From Ostrinia nubilalis (Eukaryota; Arthropoda; Insecta; Lepidoptera; Crambidae), in contig NC_087093.1 of assembly GCF_963855985.1 (NCBI RefSeq), positions 6,455,501 to 6,519,500 of the forward strand: DNA of 64,000 bases, given 5' to 3'. Under the pieces are notes generated by a model. That model saw only the letters and a program-made list of their open reading frames with translations, was not told the origin of the DNA and did no database searches. The translations under genes were made by a program, and so were the position numbers. This document shows positions 48,936 through 61,516 of this stretch, piece by piece (position 1 is the stretch's first letter; each line of letters opens with the position of its first letter).

Positions 48936-51900
48936 ATGGAGCCTGAAAAAAATGATGATATAAATTCTATTGAACCTAAGTTTCCTATGTTACCATTTGA
49001 AACACAAATATTCATGGATATATTTGAAAAAGATGCTCTCGTAGTAATAGCCAAGTAAGTTTTGAAAAAGTTTAGAAAACCTTATTTCCTCGGGATAAGT
49101 TTTAATTACTCACCTATAGATTTCTATAGGTGTAATATCATAATATTCACTGTTGCAGTCCTGGGCGACTAGATACTACTACTAGATACTAGTTTTTCGC
49201 GCCTATAATTTTATATATTAATGTGTTTGTTTACTTTATTTTGATTGCAGAGGAATAAATTATAACACAGTTTTATCTAATTTACTGTGGGTATATAATG
49301 ATCCAGCAAATTTAATTCTGGTTCTAAATAGCAGTGATCATGAAGAAAAGTATTTTACAGAAAAGTTTAATTTAAATACTTTACCAACAGTTGGATCTGA
49401 GAGGTAGTATCTTTATTCAACTATGCTATTGATATAAAATAAATTACTGTTTAATGTTATTTTGTACATATTTTTTTGTCATTAGAGAAAAAGCATATTT
49501 GGAGGGAGGCATACATTTTGTTTCTACCCGCATCCTAGTAGTGGACCTCCTAAAAGACAGGGTTCCAATACCTAAAATCACAGGCATTATTGTGTTGAGA
49601 GCTCACACCATATTAGAGTCATGTCAGGAAGCATTTGCATTGAGATTGTACAGACAGAAAAATAAGGTATGCTTTTTTTTACTGATTTATTTGTGTGATT
49701 TGTGTTATTAGCAATTAAGGTAGTCATTGTAATTGTAACAATTTCTTTCAGACTGGATTTATTAAAGCTTTCTCCAACTCTCCTATATCTTTTACATTTG
49801 GATACCATCAAGTGGAAAAAGTCATGAGAGCTGTATTTGTAACTGAATTATTTTTGTGGCCTAGGTATGTTCTTAATTAATTTAGTTATTGCTACGACAA
49901 ATGTGTCTCTGGTATACAGCCATGGTTGCCACTGTGATGTTTCAAGGTTTTTTTAATGTTAATTAAGGTAAAATCATCTTTTTTAGATTTCATGGAAATA
50001 TAATCAAAAGTTTAAAAAACAGACAAGCTGAAGTGATAGAACTGCACGTTCCTCTTACATCGAATGTGAACCACATTCAAACCTGTCTTATTGATATAAT
50101 GAATTACACTGTGAAACAGCTCAAAAGCATCAATAGGACTTTAGACCTGCAGGTACAACTTTAACTTACATACTAGACTAGATATTCAGTATCCATATTA
50201 TTCACAAGTTCTGAGAAATTAAGTTTTTCTGTAGTGCAATTTTATTTTGTTATATCCTATCCTTTCATCATCAAAGCTAATCTGGTAAAAATCTAAATTA
50301 AATCAAAAATTTATCTATATTTGTGAGTCAATTATTTATTTATTCATAGTACTTACTTTACGGAAACTGCGTGATTTGCGCCATAACAATTGACGCACTC
50401 TCTCGGGACGATTCACGTGCGACCGACTCTTGATCCGTCGTAAATAATCGAATAAATAACTTGCCATGATCGCCACGTATGATAATAAGAACATAAAAAC
50501 CTGCATTGCTGTCTTTAAAAATAAAAATGCGTTCTACCCGCAACCGGCCGCGCGGTTACAAACTGTACCTCTAGTAGGAAAAACTTTCGAGTTCGTTTCG
50601 TTGCGTATTCAAAGTGTCATCGAAAAATTTTGTATGAAAAATTAAACAGCGCCCCCTAGGGCGGCTATAATATAGGGGGCGCTGTTTAATTTTTCATACA
50701 AAATTTTTCGATGACACTTTGAATACGCAACGAAACGAACTCGAAAGTTTTTCCTACTAGAGGTACTGCTCCGTTATTTCTTCCTAGCTAATGTATGTGT
50801 ACCTACATGCGTATGTGCGCCACGCCGCCACTACATGCTTGTTTATGATTTTGTTTTAATTTAGCTTAAACTACCCAATTCTGTCTTTCAGGAAATAACA
50901 ACCGAAAATTGTCTGACCAAAAAATTCCACAAAATACTCCAATCGCAACTGGATTGTGTATGGCATCAGTTGAGTACAAGAACTAAAGAATATATTCAAG
51001 ATCTCAAAGTTTTAAGAAGTATGATTATGTGAGCATATTTTAATCTATTCTTCTGTCCTGATACTTTTATAATGTTTCATTTAAAAGTAATTAAATTGTA
51101 TGAAAAGCCTGAATTTCCTTTCAAACCTTTTCATATTGTCTCGATTTTGAAATACTTTATTCTGACCTATTTACGACACTGGAATTATATTCATGTTTTC
51201 AGTAATGTTATACACGACGATTCTGTATCCTTCTATGCATTGGTGAGCAAATATAGAACACCAGAGTATGCTCAAATAAATTCAGGATGGATACTTTTGG
51301 ACTCTGCAGAACAACTATTCCGATTAGCGAGAGGGAGAGTTTACAATCATAAAAGTGGTGAGTAATAGTTTATTACTAATTAGAATAAGTAGAAATGGTA
51401 CAATACATAGATTGGACATAATATCAGGTAACTTAGAATTTAAAGTATTGTACATGCATGTTTCAGAATTTGATCCAGAACCATCACCAAAATGGAAATG
51501 TCTCAATGAACTTCTATCTGAAGAAATTCCTGAAGAAGTTAAAAAGAAGCAAAGTGGAAAGTTACACAACACAAAAATATTAATTCTGTGCCAAGATAGC
51601 AGAACGTGCTCCCAACTAAACCATTATTTGACAATGGGCGCAAATAAATACCTTTTCTATACAGCTTTTAGAAGAGATTTAACAATTACTAAACTTTCAT
51701 CCAAGTATAAGACCTATCAAAATGATATCCCTTTAGAAACTAAAAGTAAAACAAATAAAGATAAAAAAGAAGATACAAATGACCAAGAAAATGAAGAAAA
51801 TAAAGATTCCGAATTGTTTGATGAGGAATTAAATACAGATGATACAAATAAATCAAATTATATCTTGACTTTAACACAGGTTACACAAAGAAATAAGGAA

Positions 51901-54415
51901 TCGAACGAAAGTATGTTTGAACCTATTTCGCAGGTAAATCTTAGCATTCAGTCAGTAGACTCCTATCACTAATATGTAACTGTTAATTTATATTTATTAA
52001 ATCGCTGTTTTCAGATGGATAATTTGGATATAACTCAGATTGAGACCGAAAAACCTGTAATATACATCCAGACTTTCAAAGAAAATGGAAACAATTTCTC
52101 CCTTGAAAGAACCTTAGAACTGTTGCGTCCAGAATACATAATATTGTACCACAGCGATGTAGCAGCAGTGAGACAGATTGAATTGTTTGAATCTCGAAAA
52201 AAAGAAGAGGAGCCTAAAAGTAAAGTTTATTTCATGATTCATGACAAAACTGTTGAAGAACAAGCTTATCTTACGTCGCTGAAACGGGAGAAACAAGCAT
52301 TTGAAACACTCATTGAGGCCAAAAGTGTAAGTAGTATTGTTTATAGTAATAGCAATTCGTTCGTCTTTGTCTTCATCTTGAGCATTTCTTAAATATTATC
52401 ATTTTTCGTATTCTTTCCATTTGAGGATAGCCCATCCCCCTTAGGGTTTCCTGTAAAAAGCACCTCCTATCAATAATATCCCATTCTATACCTATTGCAT
52501 CAACAGAACAATAAGTTTAGCATATTTTTAACTACAATTACCTACTCATATTTCAGACAATGGTAGTGCCAACATACCAAGATGGAAAAACCGACGAATA
52601 TTTCAATTTAAACGTCGAAGAAGATGAAGAGTCTATTGATACACGAAAAGCAGGTTAAAATATACTTTTATGTTTTCTACAATACTGTAGGTATATGTGT
52701 GTCTTGGTGGATTTCTAAAATTAAATAAAATCTAATTTATTTCAACGGGATGTGGCTGTGTAATTAATTTATTTAAAATTTCAGGTGGGCAGAGTACTCA
52801 ATGCAAAGAAAAACCGGTTGTTATAGTTGATATGAGAGAGTTTCGCTCCGATCTTCCTTCACTACTTCATAGGAAAGGCATTAACATAGAACCTGTTACT
52901 ATCGCCGTAAGATAAATATTTATTGATCTATTAATAATTAATTATTTTGTTCTTATTAATTTACTAACATGTTACCTACGTTTTTAGATCGGAGACTACA
53001 TCCTTACTCCTGAGATATGCGTTGAACGCAAATCAATATCCGATCTGATTGGATCTTTGAATTCTGGAAGACTGTATACACAGTGCACCCAAATGTGTCG
53101 GAACTATAGTAGACCGATATTGCTCATTGAATTCGACCAAAACAAGCCATTTAATTTACAGGTACGTAGGTAAATAATAGATTTATCAAGAAGTCATGTC
53201 ACCATGATATTAGGTACTTAGTACCTTATTCGATTCGGTACTGAGTAACTGTTTTTTTTTCAGGGCCATTTAGTTGTATCAACTGATATATCAAGGGTAG
53301 ATATCCAACAGAAATTACAACTCCTAACTATACATTTCCCGCGACTAAAATTAGTGTGGTCACCCAGTCCTTATGCTACAGCGGAATTATTTTATGAACT
53401 CAAAGTAAGTTTGAAAATGCTATATTAGGGCCCTCGCCCACGGCGACTTTTTGTAGCGATGCAGTCGCGCTGCTGTAGTAGCGTTGGTAGCGCGTTGGCA
53501 TCACTTCTGTGGTGCGTTGCAAATGCGACTAAAGCGCGAGGGCCCCTAGTACTATAAATTTAATTTCAACCACTTTTCAGATATATCTGTAATACAATTT
53601 TCATTACTTGTAGCAAGGTAGAAAAAACCCCAATGTAGCTGAAGCACTGGCCCTTAGTGGCGAAAATACCGCAGACGATATGAACTACGAGCGATACAAC
53701 ATAATGGTCCATGATTTCATACAAAAATTGCCTGGTGTTACGTCAAAAAACATTGCACGAATTTTAAATAGAGGAGTTTCCCTGGATCATTTAATTTCTT
53801 TATCACAAGTAAGTTATTATGGTTAGCCAAATACAATGATATAATTTTTGTGCCTTCATTTGGATAACACCATTGAGGTGCATGTTGCTTTCTGCCCCTT
53901 CTCTGTGCTTTTTTTGCTTACAAACCCTAATAACGTTTTACTTTTTGTTACAATCGCGCGATACACATGTTATGGTTACTACTACTGTAGCGTGCCCAGC
54001 GTGTCAAAAGTCGCGCTCTTAATCGTTCACGGTTTGAGCCACTTTTATAAAGTATTGAACTGATTCGGACACATAATCGGTTGTAAATTGACTGCGTTTC
54101 AGTGTGCACTTTCGTATCAACATCTAATCATCTTATTACATTACATCCCACTAGTCCCAGCCTCCCGCCTTACAACCAAAGCCCCCTGGGAAAATTTCGC
54201 GACGCAGTTAGGAAAATTGCTATAGATAGTGTGTTTTAACCTTGCTTTTTTTATTCTAGGAAAAACTAACGGCGATAGTTGAAAACAAAAATGAAGCTGA
54301 AACATTACATTCAATACTGCATGTTAAAGCAAAACCTGCCGACCCATCAAAAGACGAAAAACCATTTGGAAAGAAGAAGTTTGTAGGAAAACCATTATTT
54401 AGAAGTAAAAAATAA
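48936..54415 (+). CDS. mei-9: DNA repair endonuclease XPF (Mei-9/ERCC4), 15 exons, complete
   Basis: Catalytic subunit of the XPF-ERCC1 structure-specific nuclease, which cuts 5' of lesions in nucleotide-excision repair; fly Mei-9 also resolves meiotic crossovers. Exons: 48936-49054, 49251-49403, 49486-49666, 49752-49864, 49987-50152, 50892-51028, 51203-51357, 51467-51933, 52015-52326, 52557-52653, 52785-52906, 52988-53161, 53264-53404, 53614-53808 and 54260-54415. Total 2688 bases in one frame (895 aa; human XPF is 916). The degenerate helicase-like half comes first. A charged Lys/Glu/Asp linker ([20 protein letters not shown]) lies in exon 8. The nuclease core [11 protein letters not shown] ... 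[19 protein letters not shown] (about residues 675-693) has the GD, ERK and D catalytic positions intact. A tandem helix-hairpin-helix ([13 protein letters not shown]) ends the protein. Introns hold a perfect hairpin and a MITE. Confidence 0.95.
50565..50766. repeat. Perfect 94-bp inverted repeat with a 14-base loop
   Basis: The arms 50565-50658 and 50673-50766 are exact inverses (GTACCTCTAGTAGGAAAAAC on the left and its complement on the right). The loop is GGGCGGCTATAATA. It lies in the mei-9 intron between exons 5 and 6, so the pre-mRNA would carry a perfect 94-bp duplex. It could be a MITE or a palindrome formed by inverted duplication. No flanking duplication is obvious. Confidence 0.95.
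53428..53545. mobile_element. MITE with GGGCCCTCGC ends in a mei-9 intron
   Basis: 118 bp from GGGCCCTCGC to GCGAGGGCCC, flanked by TTA and CTA-like triplets, with internal GC-rich words (CAGTCGCGCTGC, GCGTTGG). GGG-starting ends and a 3-bp TWA target suggest PIF/Harbinger, as an inference. Confidence 0.6.
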
Positions 54416-54902
54416 GCTGTTTATGTATGTAATAAGTTCCATTTATTTATTTTTACAGTAAAATTATAAGCAATAAGTATTCTTAAAATTGCATTTTTTA
54501 TAAAAGGTGCATATAAATCGAGGATATATCCAGCAAAATGTATTTACCGCCAAGTACCTAAAACAAGGCGATAGGTTTAAAAAGTATTTATCATAACTAG
54601 AGATAATTTTAATGTTTAAAGTTTAATAGAACAACTTTTTTACATGCAAGTCTAGGACTGCATGCATTGTTAATAAGGCTGCTTGTGAAAAATAATAAGT
54701 TAGAATACACAACAACATACTGCGGATATGACAGTAATGAAGTAAGATACATTGCCAAAATTATCTGACTAGTGACTATACATAATTATAATAATGAGAT
54801 AAGTTACAGAACTTCACAATAAATGACATACTATGCCCAGAAAATAATCGTAATATATACCAAAATGAACATACAACATGTAACAATTACGATTTTGTAA
54901 TG

Positions 54903-56123
54903 TCACTCACGGTATTGGTGATCTTTGTCAGTTAGTGGTACATAGATCACACTCATGAGTTTCTTCACTGTTGTCGTGCCATCTGCTGCTTTATCAACCT
55001 AAAAAGAAAAAAAATCTTTAATTGTAGAAAAAAGTTTGCTACTTAGCAAAATCTTTAATTTCATCTAAAATACCTGTGTAAGATGTTGTTCACCGCCTTC
55101 AGGTCCAACCGGTACGATTAATCGTCCACCAGGTTTCAACTGGTCAACTAACTGAAAAAAAAAATGTATTAAGAACTTAAGCAAAAAAATATAACTTTGA
55201 CATTATTATTTGAATAGACACTTACTGCCTGTGGCAATGTGGGTGCTGCTGCTCCTACATGGATAGCATTATAGGGTGCTTCTTGTGGATAACCTAGACG
55301 TCCATCGCCAACTACAAAAGTAAAAATATGATAATCAACATTTTTGAAAAGCAAAATTAAACTACAGCATCTGGAGCAAACTCAACTAAATAATCACCTA
55401 TAAGTTTGATCCTCTCAGAGGACAACAATTCAGGGTGGTCATTTTTTATATTCTTTGTAGCCAATGTCACCAGATCTGGTATATGTTCAATCCCCACCAC
55501 TCTGCCATTCTCCCCCAACATTATAGCCATGCAAGCGGTTAAATATCCTGAACCAGAGCCAACGTCCAGGGCTTTTTCTCCTGGAATTAACTGACTTTTC
55601 AACCTTTCTAATGCATGGGCGTGCTGTAAACAGATTCAGGATATATTGTGAAAATGCTAAAATTAATTATAAGTTGTAATTTTTATATAATTTACAAACC
55701 ATGTGTGGAGCACTAATCGTAGCAGAATAGCCTATAGATTGAGGTGAATCGTGGTATGGTGCGTACGGACAGTAGTTCTTCCTGTCGACAGCGGTCATTG
55801 CAGCAGCCACTGAGTCTGATTTTATTATACCATTTGCTGCAAATTATTCATAATAGTATACTAAATTCAGCGATAAATTAATGGAATCAATGTTGGTAAC
55901 ATATATGAGATGAGTAAACACATATTTTTGTATCGTAGTACAGGTTGAAAGAAAGAATAATTTTTGCAATATTTATGTACTTTTTTATAATGTTAATAGA
56001 ATTAGAACAGGCATACAAGAACTGAATTTTATTGTAAGACGATGGTAAGTTCAGGAAAACTTACGTACTTCGTAGATGTCGAACCATATCAGCATTATTC
56101 ACCCCATGACTTCGCCAAGCCAT
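54903..56123 (-). CDS. Pcmt: Protein-L-isoaspartate O-methyltransferase (PIMT), 6 exons, complete
   Basis: Repairs damaged proteins by using S-adenosylmethionine to methylate L-isoaspartyl residues; cytosolic. Exons (minus): 56123-56069, 55836-55700, 55623-55398, 55311-55226, 55151-55074 and 54998-54903. Phases agree and the total is 678 bases (225 aa, the usual length). It starts [18 protein letters not shown]; then [23 protein letters not shown] (substrate region), the SAM-binding loop [12 protein letters not shown], and [13 protein letters not shown]. The first donor is GTACGT at 56068, not the overlapping GTAAGT, because only that keeps phase. It is tail-to-tail with mei-9 (487 bp between stops). 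A LINE poly(A) end lies about 120 bp upstream of the ATG, so promoter sequence there must be short or shared with the insertion. Confidence 0.95.
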
Positions 56124-57528
56124 AATCACGGTCAAGATAAAGCCGCCAACAACAGGCAAAGCAATATTAACCCATGAACACTTAATTTTGGCAATATTTT
56201 TTATTTAATTTCTGTATCAAAAAATACTTTTTTCAGTTTTGTTTTTTTTTTTTTTTTTGGTTTCGTTCTTTCCTCTTGCAGGAAAAGGCAAAGGCATTCG
56301 CCATACAGCCAAGTCTTCAGTTTGTATTCACGGAGACGGCGCGAGAGAGAGGAAACATTTTCATTTCGAAGCCGACTGAGTAATTATTATTATTTCTTTC
56401 CCTTCAACTTCGGCTTTGAATTTCTTCAAATTTCTTCTTTAGTGGTAACTAAGAACTTGTATAATGCTACAAAACAGTTTTCATTTTTGAGAAGATCAGG
56501 TAGAGAGCGCGGGATGACTTCTGGTTCTTTATAAACTTGTAATAAGTCTTCTATCAAAATGAGTCTTTGGAGTGAAAATATAGAACACTCGAAGAATATG
56601 TGATGGAGGGATTGATTAGCTTGATTGCAGAATGAGCATGATGGGGAGGTGATCATGTTCATCCGGTGGAGATGTTCATTAAATCGGCCATGTCCAATTC
56701 TTAATCTTGATATGTAAGAATAAAACTTTCTGTTCTTATAGGTTCCTTTTGTAAACCAGGGCTTTCCTATTCCATGGTTAATCTGGTGGTACCATTTTCC
56801 TTTAGTTTGAATACTTTCTTGCCAATGGTCTAGCCATTTCTTCTTCATTAATTCTTTTAAAAGGGTTGAACAGTCTGTATATGATATTTTGATCTTCTTA
56901 ACAGGTACTACATCTGATGTGTTTGTTATAAGCTTAGCTAAAGTGTCTGCCTCTTCATTGCCCACCACGCCCACATGTGAAGGTGTCCAGAAAAGAATAA
57001 TATCTCTGCCCATGTTACATAGTTTGTGATATTTTTCTTTTATTTGAAAAATAATGTAGTTTGTTTTTGCGTTATGACACGGGTTCGACAAAGCTTCTAA
57101 AACACTCATGCTGTCGGTAACTATTATCCATTTTTCAATGTTTGAATGCTCAATGTACTCCAGAGCAGCCAGCACTGCGCATGCCTCGGCAGTATAAATA
57201 CTTGCTGCAGATGGTAATTTTATACCATGACCAATCTTGACATTTAAGTCATAAAATGCCATAGAAACCTTATCTTCGGTTTTTGAGCCATCAGTGTATA
57301 TTTGTCTATAGCCTTCCCAAGAATTAAGTTCATTATTTACAACATATTTACAAGATAGTTTTTTATTAATTATTACATTTATATAAGGTGTTATTTTTTG
57401 TACTGATCATACTTTACCAACGCATCTAATAAAATCATACAAATACAACCCAAGTGTTTTTAAAAAAAAATTCAGGCTAGTTTTCGAGTAAAACGACAAA
57501 GAATGTTTCGAAAAAAATAAAAAATAAA

Positions 57529-57648
57529 TCATCCTTTGAGCGCGGTGAGTATTCGTTTGTACGCACTATCGTAGTAGCCGGCCGAGGGCAACGACCTGCC
57601 ACGTGCCGCGCCGCGTGAGTCGGCCATATTGATATCGCTCGCTGCCAT
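57529..57648 (-). CDS. 39-aa open frame inside the inverted-repeat element
   Basis: Starts MAASDINMADSRGAARGR, ends KRILTALKG, stop TGA at 57531-57529. It follows a CpG-rich leader and has ordinary amino-acid composition, like the first coding exon of a host gene. It runs into the terminal repeat rather than to a splice donor. It may be a captured first exon or a chance frame. Family not recognised. Confidence 0.3.
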   Translation of the reverse strand: MAASDINMADSRGAARGRSLPSAGYYDSAYKRILTALKG

Positions 57649-58099
57649 GCCAGTCGCTCCGCGCCCACAGCCCGCGCCGAGCCGCCGATCGGCATGCGGG
57701 AGCGCAACAACATAAATAATCGTCCCAGTCCGTCCAATGCGCCCAAACGTATTGCAGTGTATGTGTGATTTATTACAATGCCGCGCTTGATCAATAACAA
57801 AACGCAGGTGAAATTATGTTTCGGGCACACTAACTGGCCGACGAGAAACATTGACGAGTCGAAAACCTTCATTGCTTGTTTGGAGCCGCGCAGCGCTTCA
57901 GGGAGCGCAGCCGTATCCTGACTTGACGAGATTCCGTGCGCTTCGAGGACGAAGTTCTGGATTTCAATTTCAATCACCGGCACAGTGCTGGCGGTACCCA
58001 GATGCGAGCGCCGCAGACGGCGGCTTTTGCGTAAAAATACGGAATGCCTTATCAAGGAGTTGTTGCCAAAGGGCCACGACCGCGACCTAGTTCTATCGA

Positions 58100-59000
58100 T
58101 GGTTATTGCGGAAGTCTACCTAGGTACATACCTACAGTGTGATTTGGACAGATGAGTGCTTGTTTACGCGAAAGGGACTTTTTCCGTAAAAAAGTTAGTG
58201 CGCGAATTGTGAATACAACATCCGACGTGGTGTCTAGTGAACAGCAAGCAAGTGTGCAGCCCGAAAGCATTACCTCAATTCGATCGTGGCTAGATTAGAC
58301 AGTGCAAGACAGTGTTTTTTACGTGAACATTCAACAAAGGCTTGACGTTCAAAATGTATTGTGATTAGTGTAATAATAACCTAGGAACTTTAAATAACAA
58401 CATTCAAAATAGGTAAATGTGTGAATAAGTAAAATCAATGAATCTAAAGTGTGATGGCAAATCATAATTTAGGAATTAAAACCAGGAAAATTGATCAGTG
58501 AGTTTTATTTACAACACATAATCATATTCAATATTAGGGTGCATTTCCACTGACGCGAAGCGAAGTAGTGATAGGTATGTACCTACCTATCAATTTTTTA
58601 TTACGTCTCTAAATAAATTGCGTAGGCATTACGAAACCGTAGATATTGAATTCCAATTTCTATCCTTTTCTAAATTTCTAGTTTAACGCGGATGATTCGC
58701 CTCGGTTCGTTGGAAAAGTCCCCCGCTATTACACTAATGAAAATACACTTATTTACCTACTTATGTAGCTAGATTTTGTTTCTCCCAGCGCGTAGTACCT
58801 ATTAACATGACGTAACATCGTACATACTCACGAGTGATAATTTTTGGTAACGTAGGTTTAGTGTAATCTAACCTTTATGTGTGTGAACGTTGAATGAATG
58901 CGCGCGGCCATTGTTCGTACTCGTATGAATGAAATGAGTAAAGAAAGAGAGAGAGGCAGTGAGTGAAGACAGGATGGTTGTAAAAATAATATCTTTTTTT
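58100..59000. other. Non-coding interior of the inverted-repeat element
   Basis: AT-richer than the CpG block beside it; no protein-like frame. It contains GAGAGAGAGGCAG near 58950 and no recognisable transposase. Confidence 0.45.
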
Positions 59001-59316
59001 TGTTAGGAAAAGTAAAAACAAAAACTAGCCTGAATTTTTTTTTAAAAACACTTGGGTTGTATTTGTATGATTTTATTAGATGCGTTGGTAAAGTATGATC
59101 AGTACAAAAAATAACACCTTATATAACAAAACTTACTGTCATATTCACCTCCATAACACGGTAATAAATCGCTAGTATGTACATTATTATCATCTTTTAA
59201 CCTTCTGATATCCGATAGCACAGTACTCAAATAAGAAGGAAAATTAATTTGTAATAACTTGGTCGTTAATAAACTATTATTTACAGACAACAATCTCATC
59301 AAAAACGTTTGCCTAA

Positions 59317-60527
59317 CGGCCGAATACTGAAACACTACTCAAATCTGTCACTCAGCTGACGGGCTCCTAAATTTAAGTATCCTTCAATTTTAAATGGTAT
59401 TCTCAAACGCTACTCAACGGATTTGAAGCCGTGATCAGCTAAGCAGCTCTCAAATGTTTACATAATGGCAACATTTACCAAAAAAAGTATGTTTTCATTT
59501 ACACAAATGATAACTTTACGTCTTTTATCCATTACACGCAGCATCGTTTGGTTATGTATTGTCTTTTATGGAAATATACTCAATCAACTTAACATAGAAC
59601 AGTTTATTTTTAGTTTCTATTATATATAAATCTCGTTTTATCATATAAAAAAATTAATGCTTGCATTTTTATTTAATTAAAAAAATAATTTTAAATGTGA
59701 TACTTTTTATTGTTGAAATCTATTAAGTGGCGATCGTGGACCGAAACGTAACCACAATTGACATTTATCATTGTTGACTGACAGAGCATCAAATTGACAA
59801 ATCAACAACTCTTGGAAATGCTGCTATGCGATGTCCCCTTAATCCTCAGAAATAGGCATGTTTATGTAAAGCGATTTCATAGCAGCTATTTTGGTTGTTA
59901 CTTCGTGCACTATACGACGCACAGTTGGCTGTTAGATGTGGAAGATATCACCTAGTACACGTTCATAACTTCCCGTTGCGTAGAACAGTAGGGTTATAAT
60001 AAGTATTTGGTCCACTGGTTGTATGGCATTTGGTGAGGGGTTTCAAAGAGCTTCCAAATTATGAATCCAGAAACAACACCGTTTCTTTAGAGACGCGGAA
60101 CCTCGCTCGGAATTGCATGTCATTATAATAATATTTTTCAATAGCGTTCAGCCTTATTGCGTTCCTGCGATTAGATCTAGGTATTTCCTCAAGGCTCGAA
60201 AGAAATGATAACGATGACACACATTATTTACCACTATTTAGGTCGATTTAGGTATAAGAATAGGATTTAAGATACCGCGCAAGCACTCTCAAATTTAACA
60301 GCTGCTTAAGACGATTTGACAGTTGTTTGAGTAATGCTTAGCGTTGAATGGCGTTTCAGTATGCGAAAATTCATTTAAGTGGCGTTTGAGTGCAACTTAA
60401 TTTGAGAGGTGCTTAAAAATTGAGAACTGCTCAGATATTGTTTTGAGTATGCGAAATGTAAGTTTAGGAGCTGCTTAACTATTTGAGAAGCCGTCAAATA
60501 TTTAAATGGCGTTTCAGTATTCGGCCG
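59317..60527. mobile_element. PIF/Harbinger-like non-autonomous element with TAA target duplication
   Basis: Ends are CGGCCGAATACTGAAAC and its exact inverse, flanked on each side by TAA (59314-59316 and 60528-60530). Removing it restores the LINE reading ...FDYL RQTFLM. A 3-bp TWA duplication is typical of PIF/Harbinger. The right third contains many GTTTGAG / TGCTTA words that may be subterminal binding sites. It is 1,211 bp without a transposase frame. Confidence 0.85.
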
Positions 60528-61516
60528 TAAGATAATCAAATCTAATGAATAAAGGAGGTAAGTTGCACTCGATTTGCATTGAATTAATTGGTGAGGTGTT
60601 CATTGCTCCTAATATAAGTCGCAAATTCTTATTTTGGATTTTTTCAAGTTTCTCTACAAGTTTCTTATCAGAGGCAAAACAAAAGAATGCATATTCAAAA
60701 TGGCTTCTTACCAAAGATTTATATAATAATAAAAGTATTTTAAGATCTGCACCCCAATTGGTTCCAGTAAGAGATTTAAGAATATTTGTAGCACGTAGAG
60801 ATCTTTCTATAAGGCAATCAACATAGGGTTTCCAAGAGAAGTTTTGTTGGAAAGTAACACCTAAGAATTTTGCACCTGATTCCAGTGGTAGTTCTTGATG
60901 GTTATATTTAATACCCGAACTTAATAAATGTATGCAGCGTTTCTTAAAAACAACAACTTTACTTTTATTTGCATTTACATCTAAATTCAAATACGATAGA
61001 TAATTATGCAGTTTATTAAGTAGTACATTTATTTTGCTTGTTAACGTGGACAAATTTGGGCCTTGAGTATATATAGCTAAATCATCTGCAAATTGTAAAT
61101 TACATATTTGGGGATCAGGTCCCAAAATTTCATTTAGCCTATGGATGTATATAATATACAATAACGGGCTCAAAATACCTCCTTGACAAACTCCTTTGAA
61201 AGAGAGTCTTGGACCATATAATTTATTATTAAGTTTAACATGTACTAAGCGATTATTTAAAAAATTATGTAACCAGGCCACAATTTTAGTTGGAAGACCT
61301 AATGAAGAGAGAATCGATGATAACACAGTAAGATTGACATTGTTAAAGGCACCGACAATATCAAAGAAAACGCAGATTAGATAGTTATTTTCTTTCAAAG
61401 CCTTTTGTATATCTGTGTATAAACAACCTAAACTTTCACGAGCGGAACGCCCACGTCTGAACCCAAATTGATTGCTTGGAAGCAAATTATTACTTTCTAT
61501 GTAAAACTCCAGACGC

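Larger units (their letters stand above)
57386..59119. mobile_element. 1.7-kb inverted-repeat element carrying a CpG-rich promoter-like segment
   Basis: The arms 57386-57484 and 59022-59119 are near-perfect inverses (AGGTGTTATTTTTTGTACTG on the left). The insertion splits the LINE at TGT TAT ATA AAT; TTATATAA appears on both sides, so the target duplication is AT-rich but of unclear length. Inside, 57540-58090 is GC- and CpG-rich, unlike the LINE and unlike most MITEs. A 39-codon ATG frame lies on the minus strand (57648-57529). No transposase. Confidence 0.8.

Noticed and set aside
57477..58055. 192-codon minus-strand frame in the CpG-rich element
   Set aside because: No recognisable domain, and it overlaps the more plausible 39-codon frame; length is explained by high GC content reducing stops.
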